Shown one piece after another: positions 38,329 to 47,239 of a stretch of DNA of 64,000 nt (its first letter is position 1; every line of letters starts with the position of its first letter). The stretch is taken from assembly GCA_030537935.1 (NCBI GenBank), contig JAUNUY010000002.1, positions 124,001 through 188,000 of the forward strand, read 5' to 3'. The notes beneath the pieces were generated by a model, which saw nothing but the letters and a program-made list of their open reading frames with translations, was not told the origin of the DNA and did no database searches. The translations under genes and the position numbers were made by a program. The DNA is from Eubacteriales bacterium (GTDB taxonomy: Bacteria > Bacillota > Clostridia > Lachnospirales > Lachnospiraceae).

Positions 38329-39065
38329 ACACGAATATCCACGATACGATCGGCCCAGTAAACCGCCGCGCCGTATATCACGAAAGCCGCCGCCATAATG
38401 ATGCGGCCGCCTGCCGATTCATACAGCGGATTCAGCATCTCCGGAGAGAATAGGGATACGTAGAATACGATGAACAGCGGTATCTTCTCCATGATGCGCT
38501 TCTCATGAACCTTTCCCGTCAATATCATCTGAATTTCCTCCTCCGTTTCCATCAAATGCGATATCGTTTCCGTACAATCACCGACCATCTCGATGACATT
38601 ACCACCGCGGCGTTTTGCAATCTGTAATATGCGACCGAAAAATTCAATCTCTCGAATACCGGAACGCTCGGCGAAGTCCGCCATCGAATGCTCAATGCCG
38701 ATATTCAGCTGCTCACGATTCAAGAGTACCTGCAACTCGCCGGTAATCATCGCATCTTTTCCATATAGCTTTTCCATCTCCTCGCAGGCATACGCGAAAG
38801 CACGCTCCGGTGCATTGCCCGTTTTCAACGCATCGCGCAAGGCGAACAGCATCTCTTTGAACTGACGGCGTAACTCATTCGTCTGTCGCGCCAACAACTG
38901 CCGTCTCTTTTTTCGCATGTAAAAAATCGTAGCCACGGGTGCCGCCGGCAAGACCCATACCGTCCGGAAAAATATCCACAGCACCACACCGATTATCAAT
39001 GTGCCGGTCAATCGGTACCGTAAACGCTCCCTCCTATCCATCTGATAGACTTTATAATCACGCAT
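38325..39065 (-). CDS. tadB: TadB-like type II/IV secretion F-domain protein
   Basis: The 246-residue protein has two N-terminal membrane helices, a GspF domain (about 70-215; MLFALRDALKTGNAPERAF, then RIGGN-like AKRRGGNVIEM) and two C-terminal membrane segments. It should sit in the membrane over the CpaF ATPase. I start at the ATG at 39065 with AAGGCGG upstream, overlapping the end of cpaF by eight bases; an earlier in-frame codon lies deep in cpaF. Confidence 0.82.
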   Translation of the reverse strand: MRDYKVYQMDRRERLRYRLTGTLIIGVVLWIFFRTVWVLPAAPVATIFYMRKKRRQLLARQTNELRRQFKEMLFALRDALKTGNAPERAFAYACEEMEKLYGKDAMITGELQVLLNREQLNIGIEHSMADFAERSGIREIEFFGRILQIAKRRGGNVIEMVGDCTETISHLMETEEEIQMILTGKVHEKRIMEKIPLFIVFYVSLFSPEMLNPLYESAGGRIIMAAAFVIYGAAVYWADRIVDIRV

Positions 39066-40290
39066 CCGCCTTGAGCCTCTCCGCTTTCTCCTTCTGCAAC
39101 ATGTTATTGACCTTAACAAATTTTCCCGTAATTTGTCCCGACGTCATACCCGTTTCTTTAAAACGATACAAGGTTCGTAAGTGAATGGTTTCCCCTTCCA
39201 TCCCCGTCACTTCCCGGATTTCCAAAACCTTCCGACTGCCGTCCCGCAGACGCCCCAAATGAATGATGACCTCCAGTGCCGAAGCGATTTGACGTCGAAC
39301 GGCACTCAAGGGAATGTCCACAGCCATGATGACCATCGTTTCCAATCGGGCGAGCATGTCCTCGGCGGAGTTGGCGTGTCCCGTGGAGATACTACCGGCA
39401 TGCCCCGTATTCATGGCCTGCAGCATTTCCACCGTCTCCTCGCCGCGCACTTCCCCGACCAAAATTCGATCGGGTCGCATCCGTAAAGCGGACCGAATCA
39501 ACTGCCTCATACTGACCTCATTCTCTCCCGCCATGTTTGCCGTTCGAACCTCCAACCGCACCAGATTATCCACCCCCGCAATTTGAATCTCGGCCGAATC
39601 CTCGATGGTCAGGAGACGCTCATCTTCGGGAATCCACTGTGCCAATGCGTTCAACATACTTGTCTTTCCACTCCCTGTACCGCCACTGATGAAAATATTA
39701 TAACGGGCCCGCACCAAATCTTTCAGGAAGGACGCCACCGTTTCATCCAGCGCACCGAATGCTTGCAACCGATCAAGGGTCATCACTTCTTTAGGGAACT
39801 TCCGAATGGTCAATGCGGCCCCGTCCAAAGATATGGGCGACAGCACCACGTTCACGCGAGAACCATCCGGAAGCCGTGTATCCACGATGGGAGAACTCTC
39901 GTTCACGACCCGGTTTCCGGTGGACAGAATCCGCTGAATGATTTGAAACAGCCGTTCCTCGGATTCAAATCGTGCCGCGGTCTTCTCTAACCGACCGCGC
40001 CGTTCGACGAAAATGCGGTCATGACCGTTGACCATAATCTCCGTAATCTCTTCCTCCGCCAACAACTCACTCAGAATATCCAGTCCCTTCACTCGTTGAT
40101 ACAGCTGCCGCTTCAATTCTACTTTTTCCGCCGCACGCAACCCGGAGAAACGCGGCTCCGTCAATAAGAGCTCGTCGATAATCGGCAAGAGCACCTCATC
40201 CTCCGGTACGATGGTGGGATCCAGCATCTCGTAGACCCGTTCCCGTAAAAACCGGAACAACCCTTCCCCATCTCCATTACATCCCGACAT
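39058..40290 (-). CDS. cpaF: CpaF/TadA pilus assembly ATPase
   Basis: This secretion ATPase (410 residues) powers Flp pilus extension. It shows Walker A SGGTGSGKTSMLNAL near residue 200, an Asp box LLTIEDSAEI, Walker B RMRPDRILVGEVRG and the His box GHAGSISTGHANS. The N-terminal part contains the EITEIMVNGHDRIFVE segment found in the CpaF family. GGAGGAG precedes the ATG, which overlaps the CpaE-like gene by 14 bases. Confidence 0.96.
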   Translation of the reverse strand: MSGCNGDGEGLFRFLRERVYEMLDPTIVPEDEVLLPIIDELLLTEPRFSGLRAAEKVELKRQLYQRVKGLDILSELLAEEEITEIMVNGHDRIFVERRGRLEKTAARFESEERLFQIIQRILSTGNRVVNESSPIVDTRLPDGSRVNVVLSPISLDGAALTIRKFPKEVMTLDRLQAFGALDETVASFLKDLVRARYNIFISGGTGSGKTSMLNALAQWIPEDERLLTIEDSAEIQIAGVDNLVRLEVRTANMAGENEVSMRQLIRSALRMRPDRILVGEVRGEETVEMLQAMNTGHAGSISTGHANSAEDMLARLETMVIMAVDIPLSAVRRQIASALEVIIHLGRLRDGSRKVLEIREVTGMEGETIHLRTLYRFKETGMTSGQITGKFVKVNNMLQKEKAERLKADA

Positions 40291-41233
40291 AGTGTGTAAT
40301 CTCCTCCGCCAACGGGGTACTCAGCAATGCCGTCATATCCGAATGCCGGGGCGGTAAGGGTGCATATAAGTCCATGACACGGATTTTCTCGTAAACCGCC
40401 CCTTCTCTGTCCGCCATATAATTCAACCACCGCTCATCAATCGCCGCCGTCACGGTATTCGCATGCACCGGATAGTAAATGATGTCGGCACGCCGCAAAA
40501 GAGATACGGCAGCGGGAGATGCAGGGTTTACCTCGACGACAATCTCATCGTAGAAGCCGCCATCTTCCAAGGCGGCAAATAACCGTACCCACGTATCCGC
40601 TTCCGCCTCCCCCGGCTCTTGCAGATGCTCCGCCGGCGCAATCACGTCACACGAACCGATTCGTTGACGATATTTCAAGATTTCCGCCATCAGATGCTCC
40701 CCTTCCTGCATTGTGAAATACAATATCTCCGATAAACCACCCCTTTGTTCCCCGTCGGCGAACAGATGACCGACACTGCCGATACCGTCCGTACACAGAT
40801 ACAGACATCTCAAACGCTCTCCTTCATGGTGCAGCATGACCAAACCGGTCATTTGCCGTAAAAAAGGACTCCCCGCAGAACAGATTGCCGCGACCCGAAC
40901 CGCCCGGCTTCTCGTTCGAATCCGAATCGCATCCCGATTTTCTTCGATGACCGACTGCAGAATATCGCCCACCGACTGATAACGGTAGATTCCATCGACA
41001 TTCACATCCCGTGTCAAAGAAAGGACCCTGTCCGCATTGTATTGCGCCCGCTCATCGATTAATTCTTCCCCTATCATCAGAATCTCCGAACGGGTCGACC
41101 GACTGAACGCCAGGAACGAATCCATGTCCGAAAAAGCCTTGATTTCATAATTCAACACTTTCATCTTTTCTAACCGGCGCACCAACTGTAATAAATAGTC
41201 TTCATCCGAATCGACTATCGTTAAATAAGCCAT
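40277..41233 (-). CDS. CpaE/TadZ-like protein with degenerate ATP-binding site
   Basis: The 318-residue protein has a receiver-like N-terminus (LTIVDSDEDYLLQLVRRLE) and a MinD/ParA-like second part. In CpaE/TadZ this directs the pilus machine to its site. The expected P-loop is replaced by AAICSAGSPFLRQMTG (about 115-130) without the GK[ST] residues, so ATP binding is doubtful. Position directly before cpaF is the main support. AAGGAGG precedes the ATG. Confidence 0.7.
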   Translation of the reverse strand: MAYLTIVDSDEDYLLQLVRRLEKMKVLNYEIKAFSDMDSFLAFSRSTRSEILMIGEELIDERAQYNADRVLSLTRDVNVDGIYRYQSVGDILQSVIEENRDAIRIRTRSRAVRVAAICSAGSPFLRQMTGLVMLHHEGERLRCLYLCTDGIGSVGHLFADGEQRGGLSEILYFTMQEGEHLMAEILKYRQRIGSCDVIAPAEHLQEPGEAEADTWVRLFAALEDGGFYDEIVVEVNPASPAAVSLLRRADIIYYPVHANTVTAAIDERWLNYMADREGAVYEKIRVMDLYAPLPPRHSDMTALLSTPLAEEITHYVGM

Positions 41234-41736
41234 CTACCGCCTCCTTCCGCCATCATCTGTTGCCATGTACCGACCGCCAGACAGGCAGCCAACGGAATCG
41301 GTTGATCGAAGATCGGTCCCCGGCGAACCCGTCCCGTCCACGAAGGTCTGAGGGCATCAACCGGTAAAAATTGTCGCTCCGTCCACCGGGAAGTTCCGCG
41401 ACGGATTCTTGTCAAAAATACCGTTGATAAACCGAGGAGTGAACCGCATATTGCGGCGTACAACAGAATATTCAACATCGGCATCGGACCGAAAGTCGCC
41501 CCCGTCAATGCCAACATCTTTACATCAGCTCCACCCGCCAACCGGAATCGATACAGCGGAAAGAAGATGAACAATGCGGTCAATGTCCGTAAGAGATAGG
41601 AACGTGCCGAACCGTCATTCGCCATCGCGTTCACGAATACCATCACCACCAGATAACCCAGATGAAGACCGTTCTTTATGGCGGCATGTCGGATATCCGA
41701 AATACCGCACAGACTGACATATAGTAATGTGACCAA
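41221..41736 (-). CDS. A24-family prepilin peptidase, copy 2 of the Tad locus
   Basis: The 171-residue membrane protein has an Asp in CGISDIRHAAIKN at the end of helix 1 and the second Asp in GGADVKML, a CpaA-like variant of GxGD. It is the first gene of the Tad transcription unit. AGGAGG lies nine bases before a TTG at 41736; the upstream in-frame GTG at 41760 would put that ribosome site inside the gene, so TTG is preferred. Confidence 0.78.
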   Translation of the reverse strand: MVTLLYVSLCGISDIRHAAIKNGLHLGYLVVMVFVNAMANDGSARSYLLRTLTALFIFFPLYRFRLAGGADVKMLALTGATFGPMPMLNILLYAAICGSLLGLSTVFLTRIRRGTSRWTERQFLPVDALRPSWTGRVRRGPIFDQPIPLAACLAVGTWQQMMAEGGGRWLI

Positions 41737-41769
41737 CGTGTCGTCCCTCCTTTCCGTCACCGTACATCC

Positions 41770-41798
41770 ATTCTAAAATCCGCCGTATCGAAAGTCCA
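41770..41798 (-). promoter_or_regulatory. Candidate promoter of the Tad operon
   Basis: Minus-strand TGGACT and TAGAAT are 17 bases apart, placing the start of transcription about 30 bases before the TTG of the first peptidase. The region 41799-41942 upstream contains no other feature I can support. Confidence 0.45.
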
Positions 41799-41942
41799 TT
41801 GCCTAAGATAACACCTTCATGCCGATTCCTCATACCTTGCTCCGCAGCATGCCATACAACGCCCTTCCTGCCCGCCGGCAATTCAAAATCCTTGCCGTAC
41901 GACCGGCCCTTGAATATAAAAGCACCGAAAGAAACAAAAAAA

Positions 41943-41966
41943 CGCGACAGTCGTTTGACTGTCGCG
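41943..41966 (-). terminator. Rho-independent terminator after rseP
   Basis: A perfect 10-pair stem CGCGACAGTC/GACTGTCGCG with a four-base loop is followed on the minus strand by seven T. It separates the pyrH-rseP operon from the Tad locus. Confidence 0.95.
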
Positions 41967-41997
41967 CCGCATTGACGAAAGCACGCTCCGTGCCCGT

Positions 41998-43029
41998 CTA
42001 TCGTATTAAATTTGAAATGTCGTTGTAGAACATAAAGACCATCAACCCCATCAACAGAATGAAGCCCGCCATATTTACATACCCTTCCACCTTGGGATTG
42101 AGACGCTTTCCACGGACCAACTCCACCAACAGGAACAGCAATCGTCCGCCGTCCAATGCCGGAATCGGCAAGAGATTCATGACCCCCAGATTGGCTGAAA
42201 TCAAGATGGTGAAAAATGCCAGCGTACTCAATATGGCGCCGAGGCCACCGGCTCGACTGGAGTCTACCGAAGAGCCGATCATATTGACGATGGCCACCGG
42301 CCCCGCCACATCCCGGCCGCTGACTTGACCGGTAAAAATCTTTTTCAGACTGACGAAAACACTGTCGACCCAGTATTTTACTTCATTGGCACCATAGCCG
42401 ATGGTAGCAAAGAAACCGACTTTCTCCTTACCCGTACCGGTCACGCCGAGAACATAACGCCCGCCCGCCGCTTTAGGTACCAGTGTCGTCGTACGCTCTT
42501 CTTCGCCGCGCTGATAAGTCAGCTCGACCGGTTCAGCACCATTGACGAACTGCTTCAAACCCAGATCTTTGTACGTATGTACCGTCTTTCCGTTAAACTT
42601 CAAGATACGGTCTCCGGCTTGCAACCCGGCTTCGCTCGCCGCACTGTCCTTTGCCACACTGCCGACTTTCGGTAAATCCACGCCGGCGGCGGCAATGAAA
42701 ATCCACGCCACAAAAAAAGCCAAGAGGAAATTAAACAAAGGGCCCGCTATGACGACGGAAATCCGTTGCCAGACGGTCTTACTTTGGAAAGAACGTTCAT
42801 CCGTCCCTTCCTCGTCTCCATCTTCCCCGGTCATGATACAAGCCCCGCCGATGGGAAACAGCTTCAGGGAATACATCGTCTCGCCTCGGGTAACGTGGAA
42901 GAGTCTCGGACCTAATCCGACACAAAATTCTTCCACGCGGATACCCGCTCTTTTTGCAAAAATAAAATGGCCCAACTCATGAATGATGACGATAACGGAA
43001 AGCACCAGTAATCCGATAATTATTTTCAT
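41998..43029 (-). CDS. rseP: RIP metalloprotease RseP (site-2 protease)
   Basis: This intramembrane zinc protease (343 residues) cleaves anti-sigma factors and leftover signal peptides. It shows the HELGHFIFAK zinc site in the first membrane helix, a PDZ domain (about 125-200, DSAASEAGLQAGDRI) and the MNLLPIPALDGGR motif with the third ligand. The start at 43029 has GGGAGAG upstream and overlaps dxr by four bases, as in many Bacillota. Confidence 0.96.
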   Translation of the reverse strand: MKIIIGLLVLSVIVIIHELGHFIFAKRAGIRVEEFCVGLGPRLFHVTRGETMYSLKLFPIGGACIMTGEDGDEEGTDERSFQSKTVWQRISVVIAGPLFNFLLAFFVAWIFIAAAGVDLPKVGSVAKDSAASEAGLQAGDRILKFNGKTVHTYKDLGLKQFVNGAEPVELTYQRGEEERTTTLVPKAAGGRYVLGVTGTGKEKVGFFATIGYGANEVKYWVDSVFVSLKKIFTGQVSGRDVAGPVAIVNMIGSSVDSSRAGGLGAILSTLAFFTILISANLGVMNLLPIPALDGGRLLFLLVELVRGKRLNPKVEGYVNMAGFILLMGLMVFMFYNDISNLIR

Positions 43030-44171
43030 ACTTTCTCTCCCAACTCTTCTTCGACCCATCGAACTGCGTCCATGATATCAGTCAACGTTTCCGCCGACCC
43101 GACGCGATGGGCCGCCATCACGCGTTCCACCGTCGCCACGATTTCCGGGAACGCAATCCGTCCCGCCAGGAATCGTGCCACGGCAATCTCATTGGCGGCA
43201 TTGAGAACCGCCGGCATCGTACCGCCCGTCCGTAACGCCGTTCTTGCCAAATGCAACGCCGGAAATGTCTTCGTATCCGGCGTCTCAAAGGTCAACTTCG
43301 CCATGGCGGCAAAGTCCAAACGTTTCATCGACAACGGATGCCGTACACCACGATAGATGGCATACTGTATCGGCCCCGTCATCGTGCCCGGTCCGAGTTG
43401 TGCCATGATGGCGCCATCCCGGAAACGAACCATCGAATGAATAATGCTTTGCGGATGAACCAGTACTTCAATCCGTTCCTCCGGCATATTGAAGAGCTTC
43501 GCCGCTTCAATTATCTCCAAGCCTTTATTCATCAAGGTCGCACTGTCCACCGTAATCTTGGGTCCCATTGACCAGTTCGGATGCCGCAGTGCCTGTTCCG
43601 GCGTCACATGTTCCAGCATTTTCGCCGTCCAACAGCGAAACGGACCGCCGCTGGCGGTCAGTATCAGTGACTCAATTTCCTCGTCCGTTCTACCATGCAG
43701 ACACTGGAAAATGGCACTGTGTTCACTGTCCACCGGATAGATAATTACCCCGTTGCACCGGGCCGTCGCCAATACGATGTCTCCCGCGGCGACCAATGTC
43801 TCCTTATTCGCCAGCGCAATATCTTTCCCGGCTGTCAAGGCGGCGAGGGTCGGTTCAATACCGATCATCCCGGAAATACCGGATACCACCATGTCCACGG
43901 CATCATCCGCAACCATGGCCTTCATGCCGTCCATGCCCGCCGTCACTTGAATATTCGTATCCGCCAAGCGCTCGCACATCTCCCTGTATGCGGAAGGACG
44001 GTAAACATTGACCGTCTGCGGCTGAACTCGTCGTGCCGCCGTCTCCATGGCCGCCACATCCGAGTGACAACCCATGGACACGATATCGATATCCGGATGC
44101 TCCGCCGCCACCGCCAAGGTCTGTTGACCGATGGACCCCGTCGCACCTAACAAACTGATTTTTCGTTTCAA
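43026..44171 (-). CDS. dxr: 1-deoxy-D-xylulose-5-phosphate reductoisomerase
   Basis: Dxr is the first committed enzyme of the MEP isoprenoid pathway, supplying undecaprenyl phosphate through UppS. The 381 residues carry the NADPH loop LLGATGSIGQQTL, the metal/substrate motifs VDSEHSAIFQCLHG and VDSATLMNKGLEII, and the C-terminal helical domain. I take the TTG at 44171 because GAGG lies seven bases upstream; a GTG four codons earlier has no ribosome site. It sits 11 bases after cdsA. Confidence 0.95.
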   Translation of the reverse strand: MKRKISLLGATGSIGQQTLAVAAEHPDIDIVSMGCHSDVAAMETAARRVQPQTVNVYRPSAYREMCERLADTNIQVTAGMDGMKAMVADDAVDMVVSGISGMIGIEPTLAALTAGKDIALANKETLVAAGDIVLATARCNGVIIYPVDSEHSAIFQCLHGRTDEEIESLILTASGGPFRCWTAKMLEHVTPEQALRHPNWSMGPKITVDSATLMNKGLEIIEAAKLFNMPEERIEVLVHPQSIIHSMVRFRDGAIMAQLGPGTMTGPIQYAIYRGVRHPLSMKRLDFAAMAKLTFETPDTKTFPALHLARTALRTGGTMPAVLNAANEIAVARFLAGRIAFPEIVATVERVMAAHRVGSAETLTDIMDAVRWVEEELGEKV

Positions 44172-44182
44172 TATAATCCTCA

Positions 44183-45010
44183 CTACCGACCGAAGCCCAG
44201 GAACAACGTCAGAATAATGTAAACGGCCGGTGCCGTGAATAATATGGAATCAAAGCGATCCAGTATGCCCCCATGTCCGGGAATCAAACGGCCGAAGTCC
44301 TTCACGCCCTTCGCCCGCTTTAAGGATGAAGCGAACAAATCCCCGAACTGCGAGAAAACGGAAGCACAAAATACGATGGTCATTGCCATTACGTAGGTCC
44401 GCATCGTAAATACGCGTAGCCCGCCGAATGAAAACTTTTCCAATAAAAAGATATACAAATAGGAGAGGCCGACTGCACCGACGACACCGCCCACGGCACC
44501 TTCCACGGTCTTTTTCGGGCTCAGCTGCGGCGTCAACTTATGACGGCCGAACAAGAGACCCGCCAGATAGGCCATCGTATCGCATCCCCAAGCGGCGATA
44601 AATATCAGCCATACCATGGCGCTGCCCGCATCGGCATGACGCACCCGTAGCAAAAAGCTGAACATGAGAACTACGTAAATAAAGCCAAACACGAGATGCG
44701 TAAACTCCGAAGGTCGGCGTTTGGGATACTGCAGTACGTACAATGCGGCCGTTAATAAGGTTAACGTCGCCAATATTTGCATGGTATATTCGTCATCCAG
44801 ATAGATGATGTTCAAATAGTACACCACGGTTGCCGCGTAGCAGACAAAGGCACCCGGCGCTCGTTGAAGTCCTTCCAAACGATAGAACTCGTACAAACCG
44901 ACCAACCCTACGACGCAACTGAAAATCACCAGCGGCAAGTCCCCGAAGGCGACACCGGCAATGATGAGCGCCACTAATATGATGCCACTCAATAACCTTG
45001 TCCAAAACAT
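44183..45010 (-). CDS. cdsA: Phosphatidate cytidylyltransferase
   Basis: CdsA makes CDP-diacylglycerol for phospholipids. The 275-residue membrane protein has about seven helices and the family signature PGHGGILDRFDSILFTAP near the C-terminus. The ATG shares a base with the uppS stop (TGATG) and has GGAGGAG upstream, so the two are coupled. Confidence 0.96.
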   Translation of the reverse strand: MFWTRLLSGIILVALIIAGVAFGDLPLVIFSCVVGLVGLYEFYRLEGLQRAPGAFVCYAATVVYYLNIIYLDDEYTMQILATLTLLTAALYVLQYPKRRPSEFTHLVFGFIYVVLMFSFLLRVRHADAGSAMVWLIFIAAWGCDTMAYLAGLLFGRHKLTPQLSPKKTVEGAVGGVVGAVGLSYLYIFLLEKFSFGGLRVFTMRTYVMAMTIVFCASVFSQFGDLFASSLKRAKGVKDFGRLIPGHGGILDRFDSILFTAPAVYIILTLFLGFGR

Positions 45011-45693
45011 CAGACTCCTCCGTAACGACGATCACGTCCCGCATAAAATGTCACCGCATGTTTTAATTCCTCCGGTGAAAAATCGGGCCACAATACATCC
45101 GTAAAATAAAATTCCGCATATGCCGACTGCCAAATCAAAAAGTTAGACAACCGGTATTCGCCGCCCGGTCGGATAATCAGATCCGGATCCGGGATGCCCC
45201 CCGTATCCAACAAACGGGAGATGTCGTCAATTGTCCACGCCGCAGGCGTACCCTTCAGTCGCCGGACAGCACGCAGAATCTCGTCCCGCCCGCCGTAATT
45301 GATGGCAATCTGAAATTGCAAACCGGTATTACCCGCCGTCTCTTCCTCGACCCTTCGGATGTCCTCGTTCATCTCTTCACTCAAGCCCGTCCGATCACCG
45401 ATGATGCGTACCCGCATGTTATTGGCCATCGCTTTTTTTCGATAGGACTTGAGATACCTTGAAAACAGCTTCATCAACGTTTTCACTTCATCAGCGGGAC
45501 GGGACCAATTTTCCGTAGAAAAGGCGTAGACCGTGAGATACTTGATGCCCAGGTCGTACGCCGCCTCACAGATGACCTCAACGTTTTTTGCACCCCGTGT
45601 GTGCCCCACACTGCGCGGCATCATGCGACGCTTGGCCCAGCGACCGTTGCCGTCCATGATGATTCCTACATGTTGCGGTATTCCGTCATTCAT
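45010..45693 (-). CDS. uppS: Isoprenyl transferase (undecaprenyl diphosphate synthase)
   Basis: UppS adds isopentenyl units to farnesyl diphosphate to form the lipid carrier of wall polymers. The 227 residues contain the GIIMDGNGRWAKRR start, the STENWSRP segment and the C-terminal DLIIRPGGEYRLSNFLIWQ. It begins directly after frr. A slightly short length for the family is within range. Confidence 0.96.
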   Translation of the reverse strand: MNDGIPQHVGIIMDGNGRWAKRRMMPRSVGHTRGAKNVEVICEAAYDLGIKYLTVYAFSTENWSRPADEVKTLMKLFSRYLKSYRKKAMANNMRVRIIGDRTGLSEEMNEDIRRVEEETAGNTGLQFQIAINYGGRDEILRAVRRLKGTPAAWTIDDISRLLDTGGIPDPDLIIRPGGEYRLSNFLIWQSAYAEFYFTDVLWPDFSPEELKHAVTFYAGRDRRYGGV

Positions 45694-46245
45694 CTAAACC
45701 GTCATAACCTCATCCGACTTCGTGTCGATCATTTGGTCGATTTTCTTAACGAAATCGTCCGTCATCTTCTGAATTTCATTTTCTTCATCCCGCAACTCGT
45801 CTTCGGAAATATCCCCGGCCTTTTCTTCCTTTTTGACCACGTCAATCGCCTCCCGACGGATATTACGAATGGATACTTTGGCATCCTCTCCGCGTTTTTT
45901 AATGTCCTTCGCAAGCTCTTTGCGTCGCTCTTCCGTCAAATCCGGAAAATTCAAACGGATTACCTTACCGTCATTGTTCGGTGTAATCCCAATGTCGGAG
46001 GCCAGAATCGCCTTTTCGATGTCTTTAACCAAAGACGCTTCCCACGGCTGAATGACGATGAGTCGCGCTTCCGGTACGGAAATGCCCGCAACCTGTTGTA
46101 AAGGCGTCGGCGTACCGTAGTAGTCCACCGTAATCCGATTCAAAATATTCGGGTTCGCACGACCCGCCCGAATGGTTGCATACTCCTCTTCCAGTACCGA
46201 GATGGTCTTGTTCATATTATCCCTAAATTGTTGTAAGTCCGCCAT
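45694..46245 (-). CDS. frr: Ribosome recycling factor
   Basis: RRF splits post-termination ribosomes with EF-G. The 183 residues are a full-length match: RAGRANPNILNRI, PEARLIVIQPWEASLVKDIEKAI and the helical LTEERRKELAKDIKKRGEDA. AAAGGAGG precedes the ATG. It follows pyrH by 12 bases. Confidence 0.98.
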   Translation of the reverse strand: MADLQQFRDNMNKTISVLEEEYATIRAGRANPNILNRITVDYYGTPTPLQQVAGISVPEARLIVIQPWEASLVKDIEKAILASDIGITPNNDGKVIRLNFPDLTEERRKELAKDIKKRGEDAKVSIRNIRREAIDVVKKEEKAGDISEDELRDEENEIQKMTDDFVKKIDQMIDTKSDEVMTV

Positions 46246-46257
46246 GGTTTCCTCCTT

Positions 46258-46962
46258 TTATTCTACCGTTACCAGCGTGCCTTCGAAATCATCCGAAAGC
46301 GCATTTATTATTGCATTATCGCCCCGCAGTGCGAAAACCCGCAAGGGCATCCGATTCTCACAAGCCAAAATCGTCGCCGTCAAATCCATTACCTGTAAGC
46401 GATTGGCTATCACCGCCTCCAGCGTAATGGTATCATAGCGTCGTGCATTGGGGTTTGTCTTCGGATCGCTGTCATAAACACCGTCTACCGCCTTTGCCAG
46501 CAAAATCTCATCCGCCTCAATCTCAATTGCACGCAGGGTCGTTATCGTATCCGTAGAAAAATACGGATGACCCGTACCGCCGGCAAAGAACACAACCTTT
46601 CCGGCGTTCAAATCCGCCATGGCCGCATCCTTGGAAAACAACCGGGTAAATGCGCCGACTGCAAACGGCGTATAGATGGCCGTTGCCAGACCGATACGTC
46701 GAAAAACGTCGGACGCGTAGATGCAATTCATCACCGTCGCCAGCATCCCGATTTGGTCCGCCTTGACACGATCCATCGACTCCCCGGTCCGACCGCGCCA
46801 GAAATTCCCGCCACCGATGACGATGGCCACTTCCACATCCAGGTCGGTCAACTGCTTCACCTGTTTGGCGACCGTCTGTACCGTTTCTTCCGAAAAACCG
46901 AATTTACGATCCCCCGCAAGCGCTTCACCGCTCAGTTTCAATAGAAATCTTTTCTTACTCAT
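46258..46962 (-). CDS. pyrH: UMP kinase
   Basis: PyrH phosphorylates UMP to UDP. The 234 residues start with the KLSGEALAG loop, then GGGNFWRGR, the hexamer-type DAAMADLNAGKVV region and TGHPYFSTDT. AAGGAG lies upstream of the ATG. In many Bacillota rpsB and tsf precede it; here the gene has its own strong promoter and those genes are absent. Confidence 0.97.
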   Translation of the reverse strand: MSKKRFLLKLSGEALAGDRKFGFSEETVQTVAKQVKQLTDLDVEVAIVIGGGNFWRGRTGESMDRVKADQIGMLATVMNCIYASDVFRRIGLATAIYTPFAVGAFTRLFSKDAAMADLNAGKVVFFAGGTGHPYFSTDTITTLRAIEIEADEILLAKAVDGVYDSDPKTNPNARRYDTITLEAVIANRLQVMDLTATILACENRMPLRVFALRGDNAIINALSDDFEGTLVTVE

Positions 46963-47016
46963 CTTCTTCTCCTTATCGGAACGTATGGCTCGTCCGCCGC
47001 TCCGTATAACGGAACA

Positions 47017-47045
47017 ATTATATCACGACTTATTAAGTTTTTCAA
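47017..47045 (-). promoter_or_regulatory. Strong promoter of the pyrH-frr-uppS-cdsA-dxr-rseP operon
   Basis: Minus-strand TTGAAA and a perfect TATAAT with extended TGA are 17 bases apart, about 55 bases upstream of pyrH. Nothing else is visible between it and the terminator at 47193. Confidence 0.88.
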
Positions 47046-47192
47046 ACGTGGACCCGGATGTTTCCCGTATTTTCACACGCCCCGTCCGGCGAACGGAACG
47101 ACCAACTTGCCGAGCCCCTCCGGCGTTCTTTTATCAAAAATTGCTCAACCTTTCCGGGCACATGCCCCGAACTATGTCGCAGTGGTCAATGA

Positions 47193-47221
47193 AAAACGCA
47201 ACGGTCTTCCCGTTGCGTTTT
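47193..47221 (-). terminator. Rho-independent terminator after the ABC transporter operon
   Basis: The stem AAAACGCAACGG/CCGTTGCGTTTT has a five-base loop and ends in T on the minus strand, 19 bases after the stop of the ATP-binding gene. Confidence 0.92.
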
Positions 47222-47239
47222 CATCCTGCCGGTCAATTC

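Noticed and set aside
41615..41881. Minus-strand frame of 88 codons at the start of the Tad operon
   Set aside because: It overlaps the second prepilin peptidase in another frame, spans its promoter, and shows no pilin or membrane features.
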